Numbered from the stretch's first letter, positions 25,276 through 37,900 are shown. The stretch is 64,000 bases of DNA from Pomacea canaliculata (GCF_003073045.1 NC_037592.1:41287760-41351759); one strand, 5' to 3'. The notes: generated by a model from the letters alone, not told the origin. Translations and numbers: made by a program.

Positions 25276-25310
25276 CATCTGCCCCGGAGCAGATGGCCCT
25301 GGGTATATAA
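25276..25310 (+). promoter_or_regulatory. candidate TATA promoter with an E-box palindrome
   Basis: CATCTGC (25276-25282) and GCAGATG (25289-25295) form a perfect inverted repeat with a six-base loop; each arm holds a CANNTG E-box. GGGTATATAAAG follows, with TATATAA at 25304-25310. A start site would fall near 25335. On this strand the next gene is the stanniocalcin, whose first recognised coding exon is 1.35 kb downstream. That it drives that gene through a spliced 5' exon is inference. Confidence 0.35.
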
Positions 25311-26684
25311 AGCTCCTATGAAGTCCATGTCGGAATAATAAACAGATAAACAGCATTTAAGCCAATGTATTTAAAGCACGCAGGGTGTGCTTGGCCTTCA
25401 ACATAAACTTAACTCAGATTTTTAGTTGTGGATTGTGGGTGGGGGGAAGGGTCCTTCTGTGGGTTAAGGTTGCAGTTAAGGTATAGGGTTATGCGTGGCA
25501 GTGATGTCCACGTGCACTGTTGCCTTTCAAACAATGTTAGCCTCGTTCGCGATCTTCACTGTGTGTAGAGAGCATTGACCTCAGCGAGACATCATTTGGC
25601 CCTGACACAAAATACACCTTTTGCCTCCTTTTTTTACACTGTCTGTTTTTAGCGACTTTCTGCACGACAATCATCTCTGAGTTATCGACAATGACATCGT
25701 CACAGCCAGTTCCCGTACAGGCTTACCCTGTAATTGGATAAGGTCATACAGATATCAGGTTACGACTGAGGTCTGTTCTCGCAAAAATAGTTTTGAAAGA
25801 AACAAATAAAGTGATGAAGCTCTGTGTGTGAGAGAGAGAGAATACAGGGAGAAAACTAGAGAGGCATATGCAGTTAGTAAGTAAAAACGCGTTGACTGGT
25901 AGCGAGCTATAGTGCACGTGTGTTTATGCCAGCACGAGAAGTTTTTTTTTCTATTAATATTTTTTGTCAAGAAATAACTCGATCAGTCTGAATTATAATT
26001 GCTGAGTTTTCTCCTCCTGCGTTTTTGTGTTTTAGTTTATCACAGTCAAAAACTATTTTAAATATTTTAGTAATTTATGCTCTTATTTCACTAGAAGAGC
26101 TTCTTTGGTGCAACTTCTAAAGTCAGTGATCTCCCGGACACTGACTCGAACTTTGGTAGATGACTTGGCACACTCGTGTCTGTAACTAAGTGACAGTTGA
26201 TTTGCTCACCATGGACCTGGTGACCCTACGTGACAAAACTTTTGATGAACTCACAATGGCTGTGGAAAACCAGTCAACTATGACAGCACCGTAGTTTTCT
26301 TTTTTTTTTTAACAGATACAAGAAATGATGGTGCAGAGGGACATGAGAGTAAATGCACTACCTCCAACATGTGTGACTCAGTCCATCTTCCCACCTCGTA
26401 CACTTCCGGTCATGGATGAGTCAAACTAAACAATACACTGTCATCTACTTAAATAGTTCAACAAGTTCGACCTAAATCATCTGGGAAAATCTCTATTTGT
26501 AGTGTTGTAACTACTAAGAGCGCAGAACTATATATATATGCCGACTAAATAGACGCGCTATAGCCAGTAGACAGTCTGTAATAAAAGTCTGAGGGACCAT
26601 CTGCGACAGGGCGACCAGAGACATCCCACTGCACTGGGAGTCCAGATCACTATAGCCATTGGGCTGGTGGAGACACTTTTCGTC

Positions 26685-28380
26685 ATGGTCACTCTTACCT
26701 GCACACCGGTGTCAGGGTGGTTTTGGTGGACAGCGCAAACACATGCAACCGCCAAAGGGAAGCGTGAGTAGTGTGTGACGACTGTTGACTGCGCGATAGG
26801 ACTCGCAAAAATATATATGTGACTGCATGTTCACACATAGGGACAGACTGAAAGATGAAGTTAATAGATCAACAATTATTTTTAAGCACTTTTACATACG
26901 TGTAAAAATTGTGTATTTATTTGACTAACATTTATTACATCGTTACAGAGAGGACAGGATTTTTAAAATATCATCATAGATACAATATATAATAATGAAG
27001 TTCGATATGTAAATGTTTTTATTTTGCCTTACATTTGTGTCATATGTAGCTCTGTCACCAACATTTTTTTTATGGATCACATATGCTAGGTTCGCTTTAT
27101 GAGTAGGCAAATCCCGTTGTTGATGTTGTGGAGGAAGGCTAACAGACACTGGGTTGTGTTTAGCTGTGGACAGTCAGTGTGTGGCCCATGGTGAGGCCGG
27201 GCGGTGTGACTTCTACAAGTGTTTCGAAGATCGCCTTCCATGTGGAGAGCAAGGATACATGATCAAATACGGACAACCCTACTGCGCTCGCTTTGAGCGA
27301 GTCTACACAGCATTCTCTCCCCAGGTGTGTACACACTTAACTCTTCCAATAAATGCATACAAATATACAACATGCATAACGACACGAAAAACATCTTAAA
27401 ACTTGGACATTTTTTAGGCATGGTAACGAGTTTGTCACCAACCTGATGAAGATGGTGGGTTGTGGGTTCATAGCTCGCCTCCGCTGTCTAATGTATTTCG
27501 TCTTTGAGTGTGATGTCTGTTTACAGGGCTAAACTATAGCTCGATGATTGATACACGTCTTCCGCTGCTGACCCCGTTAAACACCAACCACTACTTAACC
27601 AGTAAAAACACTACTCCGCTTAAATGTAATTCGATTTTCCTTAGATTGTAAACAAATGTAAGAGGATAAAACTCGATAAATGTGTTTTCTGTTGAAGGGT
27701 CAAGATTTTATCAATGGCACCAGTCAGTGTCTGACCCGCGGTCTGTTGCACTTGTACCGGACGGACACGGTGGACTGTCACCGGCTGTCGCACGATGCAT
27801 TTGATCTCATCTCCTCCTGCTACTCCGCCAACGGCTTCTGTGACGTCGTCAAGGAGAACGCAGCCGTGTTTGCTGATGTCTTTCAGGCACGCCATCTCTT
27901 CATGCATGGCGCCCTCAAGTAAGCAGTCATCCAAGTTGTGGCTATAGATTCCAGTGGTCACTTTCTAATGATTTCTTTTGTTGTTAGTCTTTGGCTGCCA
28001 TTAGTTATGATGCTGTTATTGTCTTTAGCTGTTATTAAAGTTATGATGCTGTTATTGTTCTAGGCCATCTAGGGTAATACCGTTTCAATCTTCTATTGTC
28101 TTTGTGATACTATTGTCTTCAGCTGCTGTTTTCTGTCTGCTGTTATTGTTTTCCACTGTTTTTGCTTTTCTGCTGCATTTGTCATCAACTGATGTTTCTT
28201 TTCAAGTGTTTACTGATAGCTGAAACTCATGGTTATGCTTTTTTGTTGCTTAGAATATGGAAGGAAATCATGGAGATCATCTACCAGTGTAATCCAGACC
28301 AGATCCATAAGTTTGCAAGCTTTGCCATTGGCATTTCAAATCGTCTGTGGAATTCTGGCGATTCCTCTGGACATTCCTAA
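26685..28380 (+). CDS. stanniocalcin-like secreted glycoprotein
   Basis: Secreted homodimer-type hormone family; in vertebrates STC1/2 act on calcium/phosphate handling and inhibit the metalloprotease PAPP-A. Coding exons: 26685-26763, 27159-27324, 27699-27918, 28254-28380; junction phases agree throughout. The mature part has ten cysteines. Compared with human STC1 from memory, intervals match exactly at 8, 4, 23, 15, 13 and 6 residues and differ only in two N-terminal loops and the last interval. Shared landmarks are QG..F before the sixth cysteine and CYS near the eighth. One N-glycosylation sequon, NGT, is present. The interchain cysteine of vertebrate STC1 has no counterpart and the C-terminal tail is short (about 190 residues total versus 247). 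The start is uncertain: MVTLTCTPVSGWFWW is a weak leader, and a hydrophobic in-frame stretch precedes it without an ATG, so a 5' exon may hold the true start. No frame break is seen. Confidence 0.9.
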
Positions 28381-28689
28381 TCTGCAGGGCATTTGAAGGC
28401 TGATGATGGAGAAGTGTGACAATCTGTACAGCAGACCATTCAGGTGGACTGTTTTGTAAATCATTGGGAGACTAAGAACAAATGCTTCCTGATTAGCGTC
28501 ACCTACCATCCGCCATATCTCTGTGCAAGGTTTCACTGATTAAAAAGCTAGTGCACTCTGGAGAGTGTGTGTGAACATATTTAAGTGCACATGAGTGTTG
28601 GGCCATCTGTGTGTTTCACTGATTTTAGTGTTTTGTTCACATGACTCCTCACTTTATTCTGTATATTATTCCTAAAAGTCAGTTCACTG

Positions 28690-28695
28690 AATAAA
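28690..28695 (+). terminator. polyadenylation signal of the stanniocalcin gene
   Basis: AATAAA about 310 bases after the TAA stop, in CTGAATAAAGTAC. The LINE fragment begins directly after it. Confidence 0.65.
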
Positions 28696-28711
28696 GTACT
28701 TGAACCTTGAA

Positions 28712-29660
28712 CTTATATAATGATAATAATAATGTGAACTTATAACATGCAGAATCACTTTCAAGATAGATCACACTACCTGTGCAGACCAATAATGATA
28801 AATGAAAGGACAGTGGACACTGAGGTACCTATGGGGACATTGAACAACATTAATATAAGGTACAAGAGTAGAATGTAAAGTAATAAAGGTATGACGGGGT
28901 GTAGGTAATGTAAACAGTGTAAGATGAAGTTTTTACATGATGGTTAGCACAACAGTATTGCATGGGAGTTAATATTAATTCAGGGATAGTACTTTATGAA
29001 AAGATATGTTTCTAAAGAACGCTTACATGTAGCCTTTGAGTCAGAGTGGTGAATGTTATATGAAAGAGAGTTCCACTGCTTAGCAGCACAAAGGGAGAAC
29101 ATCTGTTGTCCGTATGTGACTGTTTTTGTGGAAGGGGTGTGGGCAGACAAGATTTCAGTAAAGTAGTTGGGGGAGTAGCCTTCAAAGAATCCACAGCATT
29201 GAGAGCTTGTAGTCTATTCTAGCTTTAATTGGTAACCAATGAAGAGAGTGAAGAAGTGGTGTGACATGTTGAAATCTGAGAGTCTGAAAAACGAGACGAG
29301 CAGTTGAGTTCTAGACTTTCTGAAGCTTATCAATGAGGTAGTGTGGACAGCCAGGAAGAAGAGACTTGCAGTAGTCTAGTTTAGATGGAGCAAATGAGCA
29401 GACTGGAAAGGGACGCCCAGAACCGGGTCCGATGGCGGTGTGTGGTTGCGGCCCTATGATCTACTGGGGGTGAATAGGAATAAGAAGAAGAAATGAACAG
29501 ATGAGAATTTTGGTGGTTGAGATGGACAGAGTATGGCGAATGGAGCTGATCTTCAGGAGCTCATAGTATGCAGAACGACAGATGTGAGAAACATGCTTAT
29601 CAAGAGACATGTCAGCAGACATTACGTAATCTAAATCTACACACTTTTACACATATATAG
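28712..29660 (-). mobile_element. L2/CR1-like LINE, 3' fragment with reverse-transcriptase C-terminus
   Basis: On the minus strand the decayed translation carries motifs of the C-terminal reverse-transcriptase region of L2/CR1-type non-LTR elements: DKHVSHICRSAYYEL, then LDYCKSLLPGCPHYLIDKLQ, HVTPLLHSLHWLPIKARIDY, and near the end KQWNSLSYNI before a stop at about 28980. An ATTATTATTATC tail at about 28712-28735 marks the 3' end. The copy is 5'-truncated, has several in-frame stops and at least one frame change, and is interrupted by a second insertion at 29403-29490. It is a dead copy. Confidence 0.8.
29403..29490 (+). mobile_element. 88-bp 5'-truncated LINE 3' end nested in the older LINE
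   Basis: The plus strand encodes RDAQNRVRWRCVVAAL then STGGE and a stop, the usual end of an RTE/Jockey-type ORF2 (compare the DR.RWR...V..LC pattern), followed by a GAATAAGAAGAAG tail. It is flanked by near-identical 11-base target duplications, AAATGAGCAGA (29392-29402) and AAATGAACAGA (29491-29501). One internal stop replaces an expected cysteine. The flanking older LINE resumes in register on each side. Confidence 0.7.
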
Positions 29661-31992
29661 AACTGCATTAACTTCAAAGCTGTAAGTCAGATGACAGTTG
29701 TAAAAAGACATCTTTTTCAAGTCTTCGGTTTAATGAAACATACAAAGACTACAGCATGCACAGTTTCTTCACCAAATAAATGTGTTTATAGCACATATGC
29801 TGCATGTATATAAATGCATACAATCTTTGTGTTCCTTGAGCAGACACTCATCTTTACTAACCAACAGCAAAACAAAAAATATTATTGATAATAAGGTTCA
29901 TATAGTACATTTCTCCCACAAGAAGGCAAGATCAGTGCATTTAACAAGATACAGGAAGCAGAAAATGAGGCCAAGTGCTAGAGACACATCACAATCAAGC
30001 AGAACATACATGTTCACTCACATGCACAGTCAACATCATATGACTAAAACTAGGTTTAAAATCAGAGAAAAGACAGTGTAAATGAAAAGATATCTTAATA
30101 ATAATCAAGAGGATTTATACACCTTTCCAAAGATTTGTTCAGAGCGCTTTCCATAAATATATAGACTAAATCAGGGGTGGGCAATTAATTTTCCCAAGGG
30201 GCCGGATGAGAAACTGGAATGGTTCTAGAGGGCCGGATGAGAAACTGGGATGGTTCTAGAGGGCCGGACTAATATAGTTAACTCAGTTTTACCCAATACT
30301 GTATATATAGTATATTTACTGGTGGGCGGCCAGCGGGCGGGCCGGTCAGAGACAGGAGGCGGGCCGGATTCGGCCCGCGGGCCGGCGTTTGCCCAGGTCT
30401 GGACTAAATCATCATCAACTATGCACTCATTTTCGTATATAACAGACGCTCACTTCTACAACACTCGTATATAAAGTAAATTACAGACACATGTTATGCA
30501 CACTCATTGTCAGGACTGGGTCACATTGAAATCGTCGTTCTGAAGAAAAAAAAATGTGTTTTGATGTTTTTCTGATGTTTTTGGAGATTTTAAGTCCTCT
30601 AGTTCTGCACTGCATGTACCGAGTGCATTACAAATACAACTCGTTTATGTATGTATGTCTCAATCAAATCTTCTGTACATCTTAGAGTGCCATACTGAAA
30701 ATATTGATTTTCTGTAGTATTTACTCATAATTTAGCTCTTCTTGACCACGTGAAATTGTTGCTGTTCACTTCATCGCTCTTTCTATGTTTGCTTTTTCTG
30801 ACCAGGGAACCGTTTCTCAGAGTTACCGTTCGTGTTTGGTGGTTTAACTGCAGGAAGTAAAACAACTTGTGAAGTGCAGGAAAAAATAATAAAACCCACA
30901 TTTAATTTTTATTTCTTCATACAGCCGATTACATAGTATAGTTTATCTATGTTCACTGACATTATTGAAATTTAAATTGAAGGATTTTGCGACTTATGCA
31001 CATGGCGACCATCTTGCGTCATCTGCTAGTACTCGTGCAATCTTCGCAAAGCCGATGCAATATATGCCCGAAACATATATAATCAACTACTCTAAGAACA
31101 AATCAGTAGCATTTTTAATATTTGAAAATTACGATGGCACCTACAGGTATTTATACGATATATCATTTTTCAATGTTGACGACACATATGTTCTCTGTCG
31201 GCTTTTTGAGCACTAAACAATTTTCATTATCACGATTATGTCCACTGCAAAAGAAGACCGTTTTAGATATTTAATAGGTCAAATAGTTTTGAGTTTAAAG
31301 CTTCGAAGCAGAATGTTTATGACTTACAAGAGCTCTGTCGTCTGCTCAAAAGGAAATTACCATATGTCATCCTGTTATTTTCTCCCTTTTGGTGTCACGC
31401 ATATTCATAACCTTTTACACATGCACAGACCATATTATTGACCATCAGAGTTGTACGAGTGTACAATAAATTAGTTATAAAAAAAGATAAAATAAAAGAA
31501 TTCATAGGACTTGACTATGTAATTATAAATGCTTGGTTAAACTACAGTAATGAAATAGAATATCACGTCTTCACAGACTGTAGCTTCAGCATTTTTTGTT
31601 TGTTTTTTTTTTCTCTTTCAGAAACGTATAACAGTTTGAATATAGTCAATTTCTTGCACTGTTTGCAGTACAGCACATACTGTGTTTTTTTATTTCCTGA
31701 GAAATGTGGACTATGCCAGATATTAAAGGCTTTCATTACAGTATCTTGAATGCCCTATTTCATTGTGACTGTTAATGATAAAAATGGATTGATTCATCCT
31801 TTTCAATGGAAACAGCATTATAGTTGTTTGTCTGATTGGTCATAACTTACATGCACATATTTGTTGCATTATAATTTTCCGTTTTTACCTACATGTTATG
31901 TCCTACGGACAAAAGATTATAAGCATACAATTATTGCAGATTTAAAGTTTCATGGTGGTTTTAATTAAGTTAGATTTGTGTTGCTTGTACAG
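29661..31992. other. region between the stanniocalcin and the first recovered LARS exon
   Basis: Besides the hAT MITE at 30172-30401 I see only AT-rich sequence. The acceptor at 31992 has no start codon in its exon, so the first coding exon of the leucyl-tRNA synthetase must lie upstream, very likely here. An ATGGCGACC at about 31003 is the most start-like sequence, but its frame closes without a convincing donor, so I leave it unassigned. Confidence 0.5.
30172..30401. mobile_element. hAT-type MITE with 8-bp target site duplication
   Basis: The termini are CAGGGGTGGGCAA and, reversed, CAGACCTGGGCAA, agreeing at 10 of 13 positions. The element is flanked by perfect 8-base duplications GACTAAAT (30164-30171 and 30402-30409), the hAT hallmark. 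The inside is GC-rich with GGGCCGG repeats, includes a 31-base direct duplication (30200-30261) and has no transposase. It is 230 bases long and non-autonomous. The perfect duplication suggests a fairly recent insertion. Confidence 0.88.
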
Positions 31993-34900
31993 AGGGATCT
32001 GGTCCACAACAAGATACTTCAACTGGCCGGAAAAGTACAGCCAAATTGACAGAGATACTGGATATTGAACGGAAGGTCCAGGAACGGTGGGAAGCAGAAC
32101 ATGTTTTTGAGGAAGATGCTCCACTGCAGGGAACACAGGCAGCAAAGTAAGAATTCATCATTCAATAAAGACTCTTTTTTTTTCTTTTAATTAGAAAATA
32201 TATCGAACTAGACAAAATATCCAGACCAGTGATATTCCATGCAAAGAAAAATCCATATAACATTAAATATTTTCATTAATGTGAAACCTGTTTATTCTGT
32301 GAATATGCTTATTGATAATCCTGAACTATAGAAGCACTTTCCTCATTGGTTTCTAACGTCTTTTAATTTGTGTAAATAATAAAGCTATGTGTTTGTGTCT
32401 GTATATATATATCTACACTCAAAATGTGTCGTATCTATTTTGCAGACAGGAGAAGTTTTTGGTAACATTTCCATACCCCTACATGAATGGGCGACTTCAT
32501 CTGGGTCATACTTTCTCCCTGTCAAAATGCGAGGTAACAATTTATTATGTAGTCTTCATTTTTAGTGAATCTTAGAGAATGAATTAAAGTGTGAAGGCAT
32601 ACAAATTTAATTATTTATAATTCTGTGTGCAATATGCTGATGTACAAATTTTGCACTGGAATTTAGGCATTCTCAAAGTTAGTTGCAATGTCTATTAAGC
32701 AAAACTTAATAAGTTCTGTCTTAATAAGTTAATGTCTGCTCCTAAGTGCAAATATTTTAAATATTTCTATCATAAGTTCTTGTGAGTGATTTGTTGAAGA
32801 CCATTTCCTAAAGTGGCTGTCATATTTATTTGTCTTAATCTCAGTTTGCAGTTGGATACCAAAGAATGACGGGAAAGAAATGTCTGTTTCCCTTCGGTCT
32901 GCACTGCACAGGCATGCCCATAAAGGTAATAAATGAGGCTTTTGGCATGTGTGCATGAAAACAGTGAGTGCATGTTTGTGTGCATACATGATTTGAAAGT
33001 AAATTTCCTTGGAGAGATTTTTGCCTAAGTGTGCATCAAACAATCTTCAGACTTTTAAAAAAAAATTGAATGTGCTACAGAATCTGATAATATAGTAAAT
33101 GCTTGTTGAGGGGAAGAAGTTTTTATATATAAAGGAATTTATGACTTGGTTAGAGAATGGTATTATTGTACATTTTAACAGCTGTGCTTAATATACCATA
33201 TTGTTTCTAAATAGCCAGTCAGATGTTATTGTTGAAATGAACTCGCTTTTTTCCAGGCATGTGCTGACAAACTCAAAAATGAAATTGCGGACTATGGCTA
33301 CCCACCTGTTTTCCCAGTAGAGCAAGAGGAAGAAAAAACAGACACTAAGGAACCTGAGGTTGGCAAGGACAAGTCTAAGGGGAAGAAGGTCAGATATAAT
33401 GAATATTGTTAAACAAATGGTAAAAACATTGGTAGGTCAGACATGATGAATATTATTAACCATTGGTAGGATAAGTGATCCTCTTCAGACAGAAAAATGT
33501 CAACTTTATGTTGATTGCTTTATTTGACTTTTTGACTTTTAGTCAAGTAATAATATTTGAAGAATATTGAAGTGATAGCCATTGCTGCATTGCTCAGATT
33601 TCAAAACAGCCTTGACTTGTATCTTGTCCATTTGTTCCAGTAGATAAAATCACTTGGCTGGGTATATGTTGCATCTATTCACAATATGAACCAATGAAAG
33701 AAAACACATAGTACACACAGGGATGCTTTAGCAACACTATTTTTAAGAACATCCGTACAGTCTTGAAATTCACAAAAGAGTACTATTCAGTATTAAGAAC
33801 ACTATCTACATTTTTGGCTTGGAGTTGAAAGGAGAAATATTGCATGGAGGCATGGTTCTGAAAGTAGTAAGGTTTATACAGCTATTAATCATAAAAAAAA
33901 TACTGTCATTGTTAAGTTTTAGAGCTTGAAAGACTTGGTGGACTTGCTTGATTGGTTAAACTGTTGTTTTGATGTACAGGGTAAAGTGCTAGCCAAGACA
34001 GGTGGCCTAAAGTACCAGTGGCAGATCATGGCTTCTCTGGGCTTGAGTGATGAAGAGATCAGAGAGTTTACTGACCCAGCACACTGGCTCAAGTACTTCC
34101 CCCCTCTGGCCCAGGCTGATTTGCGATCCATGGGTATTAAGGTGAGGGGCACATGTGTAGCTATGTGATCCCATGGTGCATGACAAAAAAAATCTGAAAT
34201 ATAACAAATTTTACAATAATACAGCCTAATTTACAGTTATTTTACATGAAGGGCTGGCATTTCATAATAAGTTGATAACGGTAATATCTTAACTGTGTGC
34301 TCTTTAAGTGGTGTTTACCAAGTAAAGGGTGATTCCTTGTAAACTGCTGTTCAGCCTTGCACTGACAACATAGCACTAGTTAAATGTGTTCCTCACTTTT
34401 TGCCAAGGTCATGCTGAAACCTGATTGAAAAGTAACATTTCTCAAGTTCTGTAACAATAAATTTCTTACTTCCCTAAGGTTATGCTCGACAGATTTTTGA
34501 GATCAGGAGCTCAATCTTTAATAAATTGTAAAATGTAAATTTTAAACACAATTGGACTTTAAAGTCATTATGACAATTGAGAGAGCTGACCCTAAATGCA
34601 TCTATTTTTATTTATTATATTTTAATCTGTTAATGTGAAGTTCTTTTATTGAGTTATTTCCACTTTTAAAAAAGAACTTTTAAAATTCATTTTTATGGGG
34701 GATACTTAGGTTGACTGGAGAAGAAGTTTCATAACAACAGATGCCAACCCATATTATGACTCTTTTGTGAGATGGCAATTCATCCGCCTTAAGGAGAGAA
34801 ACAAGGTCAAATTTGGAAAAAGGTAATGCATAAATCTTTGCAAACTTTGTGCTTATGTCAACAAAAAATAAAAATTTGTGTTATGTGAAGAGTAAATTGT

Positions 34901-37900
34901 TTTGAACTCCTGATTTTGTTTTATATCTTGTGTGCGCTAAATCCTACACTTTACAAACATCTTTTTTTTTTTGTTGGTGAATTTTTTTATTCAGAATTAT
35001 TAGCAAAACTGTCATGATGCCATCAAAGTTTCTTTTAGATATAAGTGTTGTGAATTGATTTGTCCAAGAAAATATATTGGTTTTAAACAAGGAAAATAAA
35101 ATACAGAGTTTTATTCCAGATACACAATCTTCTCCCCCAAAGACAACCAACCCTGCATGGACCATGATCGAAGCTCAGGGGAGGTAAGCTAATTTGGATT
35201 TTTGTTGGATGCTTAGTGCAGTCATGTATATAAATATCTGGTTTTCTGCTAGAATCTGTGAAAGTTGACTTAACTAATATGTATTGAAGACACATTTTGA
35301 AAAAAGAATTTTGATATTCATTTGTGTTCTAAGTAGGATTTAACAAATAAGACATGGGGAGGAGGGGGTTTATTCACTTGTTTCCCCGTCAGATCACTAA
35401 CTGCTGCGTAGCAAGTATAAAGCTAGAGAACAGTGTGTTGTCATGATGATGAGAAACAACAGTTTTCACTTTATCTTTTGCCATAAGCTGGAAAGTTCTT
35501 TAGTTAATGCACGAACTACTATCCCTGGCTGCTGGCAGATGATTTTTTCAGTTAACTACTAAAATGAGGCATTAGATGACATAGCTTCGGTTTATTCACA
35601 TTCTTTGTTACGGCTTGCCGAGACAAGCAGCGGATCACTTCGCAAGAGGCTAAGCGTTGGTTTTGGCAGACAGACAGCTATCCACCTATACACGTCCTTG
35701 GTTAATGTGAATCTGGACACACTCTGCCAGGAGATTTTACTGTGCAGCATTGACCATGATCCTGTCAAGGTTATAGCAACTATATTCAGAAAGTGAAGAC
35801 ACCATTTTAACATTGCTGTGTTTTATATCTTTCATTATCTCTCTCTTTTCGTTTCACTTCTGAAAAGCACTTCTAATCAAATGATCTGTTCTTTCTTTAT
35901 ATTAGGGGTAGGGCCTCAGGAGTATACTCTGATCAAGATGAAAATACAACAACCTTTTCCTGAAAAACTGAGGTTAGTCTCCACTGAATGTGTTCTGTGG
36001 TATCTTTTTTTATCTTTACTTTTAAAAACAAATTTGGTGAATTTATCTTATAACAAAATGTACACCTCATGCTGAATGCTAACTGAGGGATTTGTCTTGT
36101 TGCATAGGCCCCTGTCTGGAAAAAATGTGTTCCTTGTGGCAGCTACTCTCCGACCAGAGACTATGTTTGGGCAGACTAACTGCTGGGTCCGTCCAGACAT
36201 GAAGTACATTGCTGCAGAGATGAAAACGGGGAGGTGTTTATCTGCACTGAACGGGCAGCACGTAACATGAGCTATCAGGAGATGACAACTGACAATGGAA
36301 GGGTCAAGGTCCTGGTGGAGCTAACTGGACAGGTTAGGGGGGATTCCTGTTAACTTTGATTTTGTCATCTCTCATTAAGGACTAAACTATTTCTATTAAT
36401 GGAGCTTTTCAGTGAGTCATAGTTGTGGACTGTGACCTCTTTCTTAAAAGTTAGAAGTTACACTATTCCTTTTTCTGTTGGATCACTCATTAGTAGATGC
36501 TGTAAACAAATGGCTATATGGATGGGATGGTGAGTTTGGTAACTGGCTGGCTGTTTGGTTTGAAGACAACTATAAATCTTAATTGAGTTCTTCACAAGAT
36601 GTTAAATCATAAAATCTGAGCAAATAATCTCGTTTCCTTAAACAGATTCAGATGTTGACATTCAAAGCTATGCATAGAAAGAGGTCAAATTTATGGGGTG
36701 ACATGAGTATATTGATAGCCTAAATAACCTATGTTTCCAGTTGTCCCATTGATAATGTGAATGATTAATGATGATTTAATGATAATTAATGTTGATTGAA
36801 AGGTATCCAAATTCTGATTTAACTTCCAGATTTGACCTACTCTGTGAACACAGACTTTTATCTCACAAGCAGAAAATACTTTGATGGGTTTTTAGTTATT
36901 CAAAATATCCATTGCACACATTTCTCACACATAAGTTTGTAAAATTATTTATATTTTTTCAGGACATTCTAGGTGCTGCATTGCAGTCTCCTCTGACATC
37001 CTATCCTACAGTGTATACACTTCCTATGCTGAATATCAAATATGGCAAAGGTCAGATTTACTTTTTAACGCTGTTACAATAATGTTGAATGATAGAGCAA
37101 GAAACATTTGGACAGGTAAAATGTTTATAGACAGTTTAATGGTGAACTATACAGTTCATTGTTATCATTATTCAGTGTTTTACATCTGTTGTCATAGGAA
37201 CTGGTGTTGTCACCAGCGTGCCGTCTGATTCACCGGATGACTTTGCTGCTTTGAGAGACTTGAAAAAGAAGGAAGTGAGGTTCTTTTCCAAAGACTAGCA
37301 TTTATACTTACAAGTGATTATTTTGTTTTATTTATATGACCCAAAAAGTAGTCATAGTAGTATTTGCAGATTTTGATTTTGGTAATTTTAAAAAAAATAA
37401 GTCTTCCCAGTTGTCCAAAGTTTATTCATTTTCCCAGTTCTCGCATTTGGTGCGATATATCATCTCCAACTATTACAATTTTTATTTCCTAAAACTCTAA
37501 ATTTTATTGTCAGATTTTCTGCAAATTTATTTTCAAAACATCTTTGTCTTTTTGATGTCCCATAAAATGCATTGGGTATTCTCAAAATACAGTTGAAAAG
37601 ATCTCATTTCCAAGAATTGATGGTGTAAATAAAAAAAAAATGTCTGTTTTTTTTTTCCAGCCCTTCAGACAGAAATATGGAATAAAAGATGAGATGGTGA
37701 TGCCCTTTGAACCTGTGAGTTAGCAGAAGCTATTGTGTCACTGTATCTTTGTTTACTGCACCTGTGCGATAAATTAAAAGCGTGATTATACTTTATCATG
37801 TTTTATGCCACATATCATTAGCTTCATATGGTACTTTTAAATTATAACCATTGTAATCAATGCCAGTTTTGATTTGACTTTAGTAAGGGAAAGAAGCATG

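Noticed and set aside
26212-26295. Short plus-strand frame beginning MDLVTLRDKT
   Set aside because: 26 codons without splice signals or a link in frame to the stanniocalcin exons.
31003-31060. ATGGCGACC as the LARS1 start exon
   Set aside because: Its frame does not resemble a LARS N-terminus and I see no suitable donor before it closes.
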